Shown: positions 16,176-26,076 of the stretch, in pieces | Position numbering within the stretch: the first letter of the stretch is position 1 | How the letters are laid out: each line of letters begins with the position of its first letter | NCBI GenBank assembly: GCA_020636225.1 | Contig: JACJYI010000002.1 | Coordinates: 124,001-188,000, forward strand | Length of the DNA: 64,000 bases | Direction of reading: 5' to 3' | Source: Lewinellaceae bacterium | GTDB lineage: Bacteria; Bacteroidota; Bacteroidia; Chitinophagales; Saprospiraceae | Program-made: the position numbers and the translations under genes | Notes under the pieces: model-generated | Told to the model about the DNA's origin: nothing | Database searches by the model: none | What the model saw: the letters and a program-made list of their open reading frames with translations, nothing else

Positions 16176-19079
16176 TTAGTCAATGGAGATCTCATCGATA
16201 AAGATATAGGCATCACCACCAGCCCCCGGATGAGGAGAGGGGAGTGTTCCATGGTTTTTGATGTACACCTTGATGAACCTGGCTTTCCGGACGCTGCTGT
16301 CTCCACCCAGCCTGATGGTCTGATGATGGTCATTGTCAGCGGGTATCGTATTCGTGACGTGCAGGGCTTCTTTGTACCGCTCACCATCGCTGGATGCGAA
16401 GAAGGTCACTTCCTTCGGGAAGGCGATCCAGGCCTTGTAGTCCTGCAGGAAAGAAGCTTCCAGGTGGCGAATCCGTTGTTTTTCGCCAAGGTCGATGATC
16501 AGTTCCAGGTCCGTGCCCTGATAACCCTGCCATCTGCCTTTTCGCCATTCCACGTCGCCATGCAGGCCATCGATCAGTGCATCAGCCCCGCCGGCCGTGT
16601 ATTGTGGATGGACCGCTGACAATACATCGATTGTCCAGTCATGTGGCAATTGGTAGTAGTGAGCAACAACAGGTTCGCTTTTTCTGCCCTGTGGGTCGAC
16701 ACTCCAGGCGGTTACGGTTGTCGTCGAACTGATGGAAAACGGTTGGGTATAAGGCAATACCGGGCCATCCGGTTGGAGGGTATAAACTACCTGATGATCC
16801 GGTCGGGCCAGAATCGATACCTCAGCGGAGGTCCGGAACGGATGAGTGGGCCCCTGAATGGTAGGCACCGGAATGAAATCCGGCCAGACTGTCTCTGATT
16901 TTGGCCGGGTGAAGGGTGGTTGCGACCAGGCCTTGTCAGGGGTGCGACCCAGGACGATATCCATATTGACGCCCGCCGTAATGAAGTGGTGGACTAACCA
17001 CGAAGACGGAAGAGGCTCGGCATTGACCAGGACATCCTGGATGTAAACATCCTCTGATCGTTTTTTCAGGGTTCGTATCTCAAAGACCTTTTCCTTTTCC
17101 ATCGGAATGCGTACCTCCGGAAAGAGAGGAATACCGATCGTATAGTATCCAGCACCAGGTAGGACAGGATAGAGCCCTAACGCTGAAAAGACGTACCACG
17201 CACTCATTTGCCCACAATCCTCATTCCCAGGCAGACCATCCGGAGTCGGGCGGTACAGATCCCGGATCTTCATGATTGGCTCGATGCTCTTCCAGGGCTT
17301 GCCAATGTAGTTGTAGAGGTATGCCATGTGGTGGCTGGGTTCATTGCCCTGCGCATACTGTCCGATCAGACCGGTGATATCGGCTTGTTGCCGGCCGGTG
17401 GTTTCTGAACTCGTGTTGAACATCAGATCCAACTGGCGTTCAAACCCATTGTCTCCACCCATTTGTTCGATAAGGTACTTCAGATCATGTGGAGCGTAAA
17501 ATGTGTATTGCCAGCCATTGGCCTCCGTGTAGTGGTTGTTGACCTGTTTCGGATCAAATGGCTCCAGCCATCCACCATTGCTCCTGGGGCGGATGAAGCC
17601 TGTGACCGGGTCGATCAGATTGCGGTATCCCACGGATCGCTCCAGGAATTCCTCATAGGTATCCTGATCTCTCAGCTTATTCGCCAACTGGGCAATGCAC
17701 CAGTCATCATAAGCATATTCGAGTGTCTTGGAAACGGATTCTGATTCGTCCTCAATTTCCAGGTATCCCTTTGTGGCGTAGGTTTCCAATCCGAAAACAG
17801 GAGCACGTGCCGTCTCGACCATGGCCTCCAGGGCCAGGGATTCATCAATATCACCTATCCGTTTCTGGATGGCATCCCAGATGACACTGACGGCATGATA
17901 ACCGATCATGCAATTGGTTTCATTGGATGCCAATTCCCAAACAGGTAAACGTCCACTCTGCCGGTATTGGAGGAGCATGGTCCGAATGAAATCCCGGGTG
18001 CGATCCCGATCAATGATGGTCAATAAGGGATGAAGAGCCCGGTACGTATCCCATAGCGAAAAGACGGTGTAGTAATTGAAGCCACCGGTCTGATGGATGG
18101 CCTTGTCCATTCCCCGATACTGACCGTCCACATCCGAAGCAATATTCGGGTGGATCATGCAATGGTAGAGGGCACTGTAAAAGTTGGTGAGGTCATCCCG
18201 TTGATCACTCCTGACCTGGATCCGGGACAGCTCCTGGTCCCAGGTCTGTCGGGCTTGTTCTCGTACCTGATCAAAGAACCAGTCAGGACATTCGGCCTGC
18301 AGATTCCGGATCGCACCTTCTATACTCACCTGTGAAAGACCAACCCGAACCAACAGTGGCTGATCATTCTGGGCAAAGGTGAGACTGGCAGCAAGGGCCT
18401 GCCCGGTGACTTTGCCGGCGAGCCGTGGATCGATGACACCGTCGTGCTGGATGACCCATTCCGTAAGGGGAGCATTGAATTCCATCACAAAATAGACCAC
18501 CTGATCTGTCGCCCATGAAGATGATCGGCGCATGCCGACTACCCGGGTCGGATTGACCACGTCCAGGGATGATTCGATGACCGCATCCCGGTGACGCAGG
18601 TCGAGGATCAAGTGGCGGGGTCCCGGCTTGTTGAAGGTGTACCGATGCAGGCCAACCCGGGGCGTGACGGTCATTTCAGCATCGATCCCATCATCGTCCA
18701 GGCGGACCTTGTAGTAGCCAGGTTGGGCCATTTCGGTGCTATGTCGAAAGGACGACTTGTATACGTCCCGGTCAAAACTGGGCTGCCCACTCATCGGGGC
18801 GACCAGGATGTCACAGTAATCGGCGACACCCGTGCCACTGAGGTGGGTATGGGAGAACCCGTAGATCTCCTGATCGTCATAATGATAACCTGAGCAGCCA
18901 TCCCAGCCTTCCAGGCGAGTGTCCGGGCTGAGCTGGACCATCCCGAAGGGCATGGTGGCTCCCGGGAAGGTATGTCCATGGCCACCTGTGCCGATAAACG
19001 GGTTGACAAATTCAGTGTAGCTGTCCTGGCCGAACAGGTTGGTGGTCAGAAATAGGAGGGGGATCAGTATCTTCCGCAT
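16176..19079 (-). CDS. GH92 alpha-mannosidase with C-terminal discoidin-like domain
   Basis: 967 residues. A signal peptide ends at FGQ. The GH92 catalytic part (about 20-735) is clear: VNPFIGTGGHGHTFPGATMP, then GFSHTHLSGTG, NEPSHHMAYLYNY and NEDCGQMSAWYVFSALG. GH92 enzymes are calcium-dependent exo-alpha-mannosidases, most often alpha-1,2, acting on N-glycans or fungal mannan. A chitobiase C-terminal-like segment follows (about 745-815), then an F5/8-type carbohydrate-binding domain (about 830-967). It probably works in the periplasm or at the surface. It is divergent from cutC and a GH2 beta-mannosidase, which supports a role in mannose-containing glycan breakdown. Confidence 0.95.
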   Translation of the reverse strand: MRKILIPLLFLTTNLFGQDSYTEFVNPFIGTGGHGHTFPGATMPFGMVQLSPDTRLEGWDGCSGYHYDDQEIYGFSHTHLSGTGVADYCDILVAPMSGQPSFDRDVYKSSFRHSTEMAQPGYYKVRLDDDGIDAEMTVTPRVGLHRYTFNKPGPRHLILDLRHRDAVIESSLDVVNPTRVVGMRRSSSWATDQVVYFVMEFNAPLTEWVIQHDGVIDPRLAGKVTGQALAASLTFAQNDQPLLVRVGLSQVSIEGAIRNLQAECPDWFFDQVREQARQTWDQELSRIQVRSDQRDDLTNFYSALYHCMIHPNIASDVDGQYRGMDKAIHQTGGFNYYTVFSLWDTYRALHPLLTIIDRDRTRDFIRTMLLQYRQSGRLPVWELASNETNCMIGYHAVSVIWDAIQKRIGDIDESLALEAMVETARAPVFGLETYATKGYLEIEDESESVSKTLEYAYDDWCIAQLANKLRDQDTYEEFLERSVGYRNLIDPVTGFIRPRSNGGWLEPFDPKQVNNHYTEANGWQYTFYAPHDLKYLIEQMGGDNGFERQLDLMFNTSSETTGRQQADITGLIGQYAQGNEPSHHMAYLYNYIGKPWKSIEPIMKIRDLYRPTPDGLPGNEDCGQMSAWYVFSALGLYPVLPGAGYYTIGIPLFPEVRIPMEKEKVFEIRTLKKRSEDVYIQDVLVNAEPLPSSWLVHHFITAGVNMDIVLGRTPDKAWSQPPFTRPKSETVWPDFIPVPTIQGPTHPFRTSAEVSILARPDHQVVYTLQPDGPVLPYTQPFSISSTTTVTAWSVDPQGRKSEPVVAHYYQLPHDWTIDVLSAVHPQYTAGGADALIDGLHGDVEWRKGRWQGYQGTDLELIIDLGEKQRIRHLEASFLQDYKAWIAFPKEVTFFASSDGERYKEALHVTNTIPADNDHHQTIRLGGDSSVRKARFIKVYIKNHGTLPSPHPGAGGDAYIFIDEISID

Positions 19080-19099
19080 CGATAATCGAGTTCATTCAA

Positions 19100-19819
19100 G
19101 TGGTTCGCAAGATAGAGGATACCTGCCAACTGGAAATCTGCTGCTTTGATCTTCAAAGTATTCTTTTTGCTGAACATGCCGGCATCCAGCAGGTGGAGCT
19201 ATGCATTGATTATGGCCAGGGGGGATTATGGCCCGGTGAAGACCTGGTAAAGGAAGCCAGAAAGGTCTATTCGGGTCAATTGAGCGTGATGATCCGCCCA
19301 CGCCCCGGCTCGTTTACCTACTCACAGGATGAGGTCAAGGTCATGCAGGGGCAGATCCTCATGGCGATGGACCTCGGAGCAGATGGGTGCACGTTCGGTG
19401 CCCTGACAGCTGATGGTGAGCTAGATCACTCCGTTCTTGGCCAATTGATGGAGCATGCCGACAATTGCATCTGGACCTTTCATCGGTCCATTGATCTCAC
19501 CAGGGATGTGGAGCAGAGCCTTGATCGTCTTGCCACACTGGGTATTCATCGGGTGCTGACCAGTGGCGGGCCGGGCCGGGCGATTGACCATATGGAACGA
19601 CTGGGCGATCTGACCCGCCAAATGCGTGGTCAACTGGAGATCGTGGCAGCTGGGTCCATTCGGGCTGATCATGTTGAGGCGTTGCGTGAAGCGGGTATTC
19701 AGTGCCTGCACTCAGCTGCCTCCCGGAGAGAGGATGGACAGGCGGACCCGGCTGAGATCAGGCGGTTGAAGCGGTCCTGGTGCAGATCCTGCATCGAAAA
19801 ACCTGCTGATGACGAGTAG
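19100..19819 (+). CDS. cutC: CutC family protein
   Basis: 239 residues, TIM-barrel CutC family: LEICCFDLQSILFAEHAG, VELCIDYGQGG, VMIRPRPGSFTYS, GADGCTFGALT, TFHRSID, RVLTSGG and LEIVAAGSIRADHV are all family motifs. CutC was named for copper homeostasis in E. coli, but direct copper export is doubtful and its true role is unsettled. The start is uncertain: the frame begins with GTG at 19100 only 20 bases from the divergent GH92 start, and CutC proteins usually begin shortly before LEICC. It overlaps the beta-mannosidase start by 11 bases. Confidence 0.92.
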   Translation: MVRKIEDTCQLEICCFDLQSILFAEHAGIQQVELCIDYGQGGLWPGEDLVKEARKVYSGQLSVMIRPRPGSFTYSQDEVKVMQGQILMAMDLGADGCTFGALTADGELDHSVLGQLMEHADNCIWTFHRSIDLTRDVEQSLDRLATLGIHRVLTSGGPGRAIDHMERLGDLTRQMRGQLEIVAAGSIRADHVEALREAGIQCLHSAASRREDGQADPAEIRRLKRSWCRSCIEKPADDE

Positions 19820-21878
19820 CCCCAGGCAAATCCAAATGATCCACCGTACCGGTTGGCAAGTACTCTTCCTGTTGGTGCTATGCTGTGGGCTTTGTGAGGG
19901 GCAGGTTGGCCAAACTTCGGGGAGAACACTGCTTCACGAAGGATGGACGTTCAGGGATCCATCCGGCGTATGGAGGGGGCAGGCCATCCTGCCGGGATCC
20001 ATCCACACGGATCTGCTGGCCAACGGATGGATCGAGGATCCCTATTTCGGTGAGCATGCCCGGACGTTGGGTTGGATCGACACCACGACCTGGATCTACG
20101 AGCGTCAGCTCGATCTCCGTGCCTGGGGTCCCGACCAGCATCTTGACCTGGTCTTTGCCGGACTGGATACCTATGCCGAGGTATGGATAGAGGATAGCCT
20201 GGTCCTGCAAGCGCAGAATATGTTTCGGGAGTGGCGCATCTCCCTGGATCGATCGATCCTGCCCTCCCTGGTTCGCATCAAGGTGATCTTCTATCCGGCG
20301 ATCCGCAAGGGAGAAGAAGCCTCCCGGCTGACCCCCTGGACATACCCGGCGGATAGCGATCCGTTTCCTGGAAAGCCCTCCGTCTTCAGTCGAAAAGCAG
20401 CGTATCAATTCGGATGGGATTTTGCCCCGCCCTTGGTGGGATGCGGGATCTGGCGGTCGGTCTGGATGGAGCATTGGCGGCACGTAAGATGGCGAGACGG
20501 TTATATGGAAACCCGGTTTGCCAGCCCTGATTCGGCGAAGATCGTCATCCATGGGACATTGGAGGCAGACGTGTTAGATACAGTGTTGGTCAAAGCTGTA
20601 ATCGATTCAGATTCAGTGTTTATTCAGACAGTAGTTCAACCAGGAATTCAATCAATTGCCCTTCCTGTTCTCATCAGGCATCCCCGTTTGTGGTGGCCGC
20701 ATGACCAGGGTGATCCAGCCCGCTATCCCGTCCGACTGATCGCATATTCTTCGACCGGGAGCGATACCCTGGCCTGGATGGGTGGTATCCGCACGGTACA
20801 ACTGGACCAGACCCCGGATTCCATGGGGACTCCTTTCCAATTTATCGTGAATGGTCAGCCAGTGTTCATGGGCGGGGCCAATTGGGTCCCGGCAGATATG
20901 TTCCCTTCCCGGGTGTCACCCGACCAATACAGGGACTTGCTCTTCAGCGCCCGCGATGCCGGCTTGAATATGCTTCGTGTCTGGGGTGGCGGGATCTACG
21001 AATCCGATCTGTTCTACACCCTGGCCGATTCACTGGGGATCATGATCTGGCAGGACTTCATGTTTGCCAACACCATGTACCGGTGCGACCCTGAATTCCT
21101 GGACCAGGTGCAGGCGGAATCGACTGATCAGATCATTCGGCTGAGAAGGCATCCCTGCCTTGCACTGTGGTGCGGAAACAATGAGATCGACGTGGCTTTC
21201 AGGAACTGGGGATGGGCGACCACTTATGCCTGGCCCCCGGGAGCGGCAGAAGCGATGGAGCGCGACTATGATGTGCTGTTTCGACAGTTGCTTCCCTCTC
21301 AGGTGGCTCGGTTCCACCCGGAAGTGCCTTATGTCCATACCAGTCCGTTGAGCAATTGGGGGGATCCGGCTGATCTGCGACATGGGGACAATCATTTCTG
21401 GGGGGTCTGGCATGGCGAGATGCCGTTCGACAGCCTGCTCACCCGCATTCCGCGATTCATGAGTGAGTACGGGATGCAGTCCTTTCCCACCTGGGAGACC
21501 ATTGAGGCATTCAGTGAACCAGCGGACTGGGATATCTCCAGTCCGGTCATGCGTTTTCACCAGCGTTCCTACAAGGGGAACGACCTGATCACCAGGTATG
21601 GCCTGATGGAGGGCGAGATCGGACCAGGGGATCACCTTTCATTCCGGGAATGGGTGGACATGGGACATCGACTACAGGCGACTGCTTATGGAAAGGCATT
21701 GTCAGCCCACCTGGCGACACAGCCCTATTGCATGGGAAGCCTGCTCTGGCAATGGAATGAGCCATGGCCAGGAGCCAGCTGGTCGGTCATCGATCATGCC
21801 GGCAGAAAGAAGCCGGCATATGATGTGATCCAATCCATCCTGACGGCCAGGGCGAGGCAGAATCCACCCCAGGACTGA
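19809..21878 (+). CDS. GH2 beta-mannosidase, short form
   Basis: 689 residues. Signal segment WQVLFLLVLCCGLCEGQ; the ATG at 19836 is an alternative start. The order is GH2 sugar-binding domain (GSIHTDLLANGWIEDPYFG, then TWIYERQLDL), Ig-like domain, and TIM barrel with acid/base E459 (WCGNNE) and nucleophile E553 (FMSEYGMQS). The set GGANWVPAD, VWGGGIYESD and IWQDFMFAN is specific to beta-mannosidases. The enzyme removes the beta-linked core mannose from Man-GlcNAc. Family members are usually over 800 residues; this one ends shortly after the barrel (KKPAYDVIQS) and lacks the C-terminal beta domains. The stop is normal and nothing continues in frame after it. Confidence 0.92.
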   Translation: MTSSPRQIQMIHRTGWQVLFLLVLCCGLCEGQVGQTSGRTLLHEGWTFRDPSGVWRGQAILPGSIHTDLLANGWIEDPYFGEHARTLGWIDTTTWIYERQLDLRAWGPDQHLDLVFAGLDTYAEVWIEDSLVLQAQNMFREWRISLDRSILPSLVRIKVIFYPAIRKGEEASRLTPWTYPADSDPFPGKPSVFSRKAAYQFGWDFAPPLVGCGIWRSVWMEHWRHVRWRDGYMETRFASPDSAKIVIHGTLEADVLDTVLVKAVIDSDSVFIQTVVQPGIQSIALPVLIRHPRLWWPHDQGDPARYPVRLIAYSSTGSDTLAWMGGIRTVQLDQTPDSMGTPFQFIVNGQPVFMGGANWVPADMFPSRVSPDQYRDLLFSARDAGLNMLRVWGGGIYESDLFYTLADSLGIMIWQDFMFANTMYRCDPEFLDQVQAESTDQIIRLRRHPCLALWCGNNEIDVAFRNWGWATTYAWPPGAAEAMERDYDVLFRQLLPSQVARFHPEVPYVHTSPLSNWGDPADLRHGDNHFWGVWHGEMPFDSLLTRIPRFMSEYGMQSFPTWETIEAFSEPADWDISSPVMRFHQRSYKGNDLITRYGLMEGEIGPGDHLSFREWVDMGHRLQATAYGKALSAHLATQPYCMGSLLWQWNEPWPGASWSVIDHAGRKKPAYDVIQSILTARARQNPPQD

Positions 21879-21931
21879 GCGGCACCCTTTGTCATGAAAC
21901 GTGTAACGGCGTGATGATCTCAGGCCAGGGT

Positions 21932-22906
21932 CTAAAGATGAGCGGATGTCATCAGCGTGTTCTGACCGTCTTGATACAAGGCATATTCGAACCCCTGCTT
22001 TGTCGCGAATGCCCCGTGTTCACCGGCTTTGTTGACAGCAATAAACCCGACAAAGAGATCGGGTTGATCGGGATTGCGCTTGCGGATCCGGGCGACGGCT
22101 TCCTCACAGGCCTTTTGGGGGGAATGGCCCTGACGCATCAGTTCGACGATCAGGAAGGATCCACAGACCTTGATGACCTCTTCTCCCGTGCCAGTCGCCG
22201 TTGCAGCTCCCACTTCATTATCCACATACAGTCCGGCGCCAATGATCGGTGAGTCGCCTACCCGTCCCGGAACCTTGAACGCCCATCCGGAGGTGGTGCA
22301 GGCTCCGGACAGGTCGCCACGGGTATCCATGGCCAGCATGCCGATGGTGTCATGGTTGCTGATGTCCGTACTGAATCGACGCCATTTCGGGTTGTTGGCT
22401 TTCCATTCCTTCCAGGCCTTGCGGGCCGTTCGGGTCAGCAGGTTGACCTTCGGGAGGCCAAGCGCCCGGGCAAACTGCCTGGCTTTTTCTCCGACCAGCA
22501 TGACGTGAGGCGTTCGTTCCATGATGGCCCGGGCAACTGTGATCGGGTGGAGGATATCCTGCAGGCAAGCTACCGAACCACATTGGCCCCGATGGTCCAT
22601 GATGGATGCGTCCAGGGTGACATCACCCTCCGCATCCGGAAAACCACCTATGCCTACACTGGTCGATTCCGGATCGGCTTCCACAACCTGGACGCCGGCT
22701 TCTACGGCATCCAGGGCTGAATGACCCTTTCGAAGCAACTCCATGGCTGCCTGATTGGCTGGGATGCCAAAATTCCAGGTACTGATGACCAGGGGCCCCT
22801 TGCCCGGTCCGGATGACTGGGCGATCAATCTGGCGGTTCGCAGACCTGCTAACGCACAGATACTGGTCAGGAGGCTCTTCTGAAGAAACGAACGTCTGCT
22901 GGTCAT
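21932..22906 (-). CDS. N4-(beta-N-acetylglucosaminyl)-L-asparaginase (glycosylasparaginase)
   Basis: 324 residues from the ATG at 22906, which lies in an ATGA overlap with the GH20 stop. The N-terminus TSRRSFLQKSLL is a twin-arginine signal, so export is folded. The Ntn-hydrolase fold autocleaves before the threonine of HDTIGMLAMD. Other family motifs are STWNFG, SVGIGGFPDA, GRVGDSPIIGAGLY and GAATATGTGE. The enzyme cuts the GlcNAc-asparagine bond after the rest of the N-glycan is removed. It is third in the permease-GH20-asparaginase operon, which fits a complete breakdown of glycopeptides. Confidence 0.95.
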   Translation of the reverse strand: MTSRRSFLQKSLLTSICALAGLRTARLIAQSSGPGKGPLVISTWNFGIPANQAAMELLRKGHSALDAVEAGVQVVEADPESTSVGIGGFPDAEGDVTLDASIMDHRGQCGSVACLQDILHPITVARAIMERTPHVMLVGEKARQFARALGLPKVNLLTRTARKAWKEWKANNPKWRRFSTDISNHDTIGMLAMDTRGDLSGACTTSGWAFKVPGRVGDSPIIGAGLYVDNEVGAATATGTGEEVIKVCGSFLIVELMRQGHSPQKACEEAVARIRKRNPDQPDLFVGFIAVNKAGEHGAFATKQGFEYALYQDGQNTLMTSAHL

Positions 22907-24534
22907 TTGGTGGTGGGTATTGGTTCTTGACGATAGGAAGCAAAATATCGGACACCCCATTGATCCCAGGTGTGGGTATGTACATCCAGGCGATCCAGGA
23001 AGTCCGGGTAATCCCGGTTGGCGGGTACTGACCATAGCGTTTCCGCCATCGCTGCCATACGGGGAAAGATCATGTACTCGACCTGCTGTTCGTCGGGCAT
23101 GTACTCGGTCCAGACATTGGCCTGCCCTCCCAGGATGTATTGGGTAAACGCTGGATCCAGTGAGGGCGGGACGGGGTCCCAGGCGTACACATCCGACAAG
23201 GGGTTGTACCCCCCGATGGCCAGGGGTTGGCCTTCCTGGGTACTTTGATAGTGATCAAAATAGCACGGTTTGCCCGGGGTCATGATCACGTCATGTGACT
23301 GGGAGGCAGCTTCCAGGCCGCCCTGGACTCCGCGCCATGACATGACGGTCGCTTCCGGTGCAAGGCCTCCTTCCAGGATCTCATCCCAGCCGATCAACCG
23401 ACGGCCTTTCGCATTGAGGTATCGTTCGATCCGTTGGATGAACCAGCTTTGCAATTCGTGCTCATCGGCCAGTCCATTGGATCGGATGGTTTCCTGGCAC
23501 ACGGGGCATTCGGCCCAGCGGGTCTTCGGGCATTCGTCTCCTCCGATGTGAATGTAGGTTCCCGGGAAGAGCTCGATGACCTCATCCAGGACATGCTGAA
23601 GAAAGGTGAACGTTTCTTCCTTTGTACAGTAGACATCATCAAAGACGCCCCACTTCGTGGCGGGTTCAAACGGACCACCTGTACACGACAGTTCGGGGTA
23701 GGCCGAAAGTGCAGCCAGGGCATGACCCGGCATTTCGATCTCGGGAATGATGGTGATGCCTCGATCCCGGGCATAGGCCACCACGTCCCGGATCTCTTCC
23801 TGGGTATAATAGCCGCCGTAGCGTTGTCCATCAAACTGGTGTGGGTGATCCCGGTAGTGGCCGATCAATGTCTCAGATCGCCAGGCACCTATGTCTGTTA
23901 GCTTCGGGTATCGCTTGATCTCGATTCGCCACCCCTGATCCTCGGTCAGGTGCCAGTGGAAGGTGTTGAACTTGTAAAAGGCCAGGTAGTCGATATACTC
24001 TTTGACAAAGGATACCGGGAAGAAGTGCCGGCAAACGTCCAGGTGCATGCCCCGGTAAGGGAAGCGAGGCTGATCGCGAATGAGCAGGCAGGGGGAGTAC
24101 AACTGGCCCGACAGGCTGTCCTTGGTGATGGTTTGCAATAGCGTGGTCATGCCATACAGCAATCCCTGTCTGGAACCAGCCGTGATCTCGACCAGGCGGG
24201 GGGTGATCTCAAGGATATAGGCTTCGGGATGAACCAGTGAGGAGTCGATATGAAACTGGAGAAAGGAAAATCCATGGAGTGGTTCAATCCCTCTTTCCTG
24301 AAGCTGGGTATAGACCCATGGGGAGCCACCCGGAAACGCCCGGGTTTCCGGAGCGGCATTGGTGCCAAAGTCAGTCCAGGCGAAGCGATCGTCCTTGATG
24401 GTGATTTGTTGTGGAGCCGGGATGATGGCAAGTCGTTGCCCATCCTGTGCCTGACTGCACATGGGAGTCAGAAACGCAAAGGCCATGAAGATCATGAACC
24501 ATGTGAGGCGTCGGTCGAAGGGTGCAGTCATCAT
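22903..24534 (-). CDS. GH20 beta-N-acetylhexosaminidase
   Basis: 543 residues with a signal peptide (FMAFAFLTPMCSQAQ). An N-terminal GH20b-like domain is followed by the TIM barrel: YRGMHLDVCRHFFP, HLTEDQGWRIEI, IIPEIEMPGHALAAL, and the catalytic D-E pair in HIGGDECPK. The barrel ends in LGGQANVWTEYM. It releases terminal beta-GlcNAc or GalNAc by substrate-assisted catalysis. It is joined on both sides by ATGA overlaps, to the permease upstream and the asparaginase downstream, so the three should be made in step. A second ATG one codon in is possible. Confidence 0.97.
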   Translation of the reverse strand: MMTAPFDRRLTWFMIFMAFAFLTPMCSQAQDGQRLAIIPAPQQITIKDDRFAWTDFGTNAAPETRAFPGGSPWVYTQLQERGIEPLHGFSFLQFHIDSSLVHPEAYILEITPRLVEITAGSRQGLLYGMTTLLQTITKDSLSGQLYSPCLLIRDQPRFPYRGMHLDVCRHFFPVSFVKEYIDYLAFYKFNTFHWHLTEDQGWRIEIKRYPKLTDIGAWRSETLIGHYRDHPHQFDGQRYGGYYTQEEIRDVVAYARDRGITIIPEIEMPGHALAALSAYPELSCTGGPFEPATKWGVFDDVYCTKEETFTFLQHVLDEVIELFPGTYIHIGGDECPKTRWAECPVCQETIRSNGLADEHELQSWFIQRIERYLNAKGRRLIGWDEILEGGLAPEATVMSWRGVQGGLEAASQSHDVIMTPGKPCYFDHYQSTQEGQPLAIGGYNPLSDVYAWDPVPPSLDPAFTQYILGGQANVWTEYMPDEQQVEYMIFPRMAAMAETLWSVPANRDYPDFLDRLDVHTHTWDQWGVRYFASYRQEPIPTTK

Positions 24535-25958
24535 ACGGGTTCGATATGTTCCTGGTCCATGGTGTCATAGCGAATGCCCTGAGCTTCAAGAACAGCTTTC
24601 ACTCGCCAGGCGTAAAATGCCAGAAAACCAAAGCACAGGACGGGGATCCAATAGCTCATGTGAATGCCGGTAAGGTCGGCAACGTATCCTTGCAGGGGAG
24701 GGATCAACGCGCCCCCCAGGATCATCATGACGAGCAGCGAAGAACCCTGGTTGGTGTATTTGCCCAGGCCGGCGATGGACAGGGCGAAGATGCAGGGCCA
24801 CATGATCGAGCAGAACAATCCTCCGGAGACAAAAGCGAAAACAGCAAGCTGTCCATCCAGGAAGATCCCGGCCAGCATCATGATCATGCCCAGCAGGCTA
24901 AAGAGCAGCAATGTCCTGGCTGGCTGGTCTTTTCCCATAAAGAATCCCAGGATGCAAATAAATATAAATGGCAGATAACCAAGGAGATCCTGCATCGGGC
25001 TACCCTTGATCTGATTGACTCCAAGGATGACCGCAAAGGCCACCAGGGGAACGACGATCCAAAGGAGCTTCTTTATCGTCCGGGTGACCTGAAACACGCC
25101 GATCGAACCTGTCCATCGTCCGATCATCAGGCTGCCCCAGTAGAGGCTGATATAATGGACGGTCTGGGTATGATCGAGGCCGAGCATGGCGGGGTCGGCC
25201 ATCAGGGCGGGCAGGTTGCTCTGGATGCTCACTTCGACCCCGACATAGACGAAGATGGCCACCATTCCCAGGACCAGTTGCGGGAATCGGAGCGCGCCGA
25301 GGTCGTGTTTCATTTTCTCCGGGCTGGTGATCGCCGGCAGGTGAGAGCGTCCCAGCAGGATGGCAAAGAGCACCAGGCATCCGGCCAGAATGAGGTAGGG
25401 GATCTGGACCACGGTCAACTCCCGGGCAGTCTCTCCCTGGACCTGCCCAAACAGCGCCCAACTGATCAGCAGGGGGCCTGTCATGGTGCCGAGGGAGTTG
25501 ACCCCCTGGGCCATGTTGATCCGGTGGGCACCGGTAGCCGGATCGCCGATGGCGACCATATAGGGATTCGCTACGATCTGTTGGAGGGTGAATCCCAGTC
25601 CGATGACACTGAGCGCGAGGAGCAGCAGGCCGAATGAGCCCATGCTGGCTGCCGGGTAGAACAGCGCCGCGCCGCAACCGGATATCAGAAAGCCGAGGAC
25701 AAGGCCTTTCTTGTACCCCAGCCGGTTGAGCGGGTCGCCAACACGGGTAGACACCAGGAAGTAGGCCAGGGATCCGAGAAAATAGGCTGCGTAAAATGCC
25801 AGATCGACCAGCTGTGATTGCCACTGCAAGAGATCGAAATTGTCCTTGAAGAACGGGATCAGGACGGTGTTGGATGCGGCAACGAAACCCCAGAAGAAGA
25901 AAACCGTGATCAGGACGTAGAGGGAATATCGGTTGGTTTCCGGGGGTTTGCTTTTCAT
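24531..25958 (-). CDS. Sugar MFS permease, FucP/NagP type
   Basis: 475 residues, 12 membrane helices. It belongs to the fucose:H+ symporter family (FFFWGFVAASNTVLIPFFK at the first helix, DPLNRLGYKKGLVLGF loop, QQIVANPYMVAIGDPATGA, FSLIGMIMM). Members carry fucose, glucose/galactose or GlcNAc (NagP) with protons across the inner membrane. Because it heads an operon with GH20 and glycosylasparaginase, both of which release GlcNAc, the most likely substrate is N-acetylglucosamine; this is inference from context. Confidence 0.9.
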   Translation of the reverse strand: MKSKPPETNRYSLYVLITVFFFWGFVAASNTVLIPFFKDNFDLLQWQSQLVDLAFYAAYFLGSLAYFLVSTRVGDPLNRLGYKKGLVLGFLISGCGAALFYPAASMGSFGLLLLALSVIGLGFTLQQIVANPYMVAIGDPATGAHRINMAQGVNSLGTMTGPLLISWALFGQVQGETARELTVVQIPYLILAGCLVLFAILLGRSHLPAITSPEKMKHDLGALRFPQLVLGMVAIFVYVGVEVSIQSNLPALMADPAMLGLDHTQTVHYISLYWGSLMIGRWTGSIGVFQVTRTIKKLLWIVVPLVAFAVILGVNQIKGSPMQDLLGYLPFIFICILGFFMGKDQPARTLLLFSLLGMIMMLAGIFLDGQLAVFAFVSGGLFCSIMWPCIFALSIAGLGKYTNQGSSLLVMMILGGALIPPLQGYVADLTGIHMSYWIPVLCFGFLAFYAWRVKAVLEAQGIRYDTMDQEHIEPV

Positions 25959-26076
25959 GCCTTGTATTTAGCCGCCTAAAATAGGACGGTTTTTTCGTTC
26001 TACACCCATGCGCGATAACACAAAATGTTTTAAATTTGGATCGTGCTTTCTGGCAGACCCTGATAACCGTCAACTG

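Noticed and set aside
15635..16387. A longer version of the barrel gene starting at 16387
   Set aside because: The first 75 codons lie inside the GH92 gene in another frame and look like shadow sequence, whereas a clean signal peptide begins at 16162.
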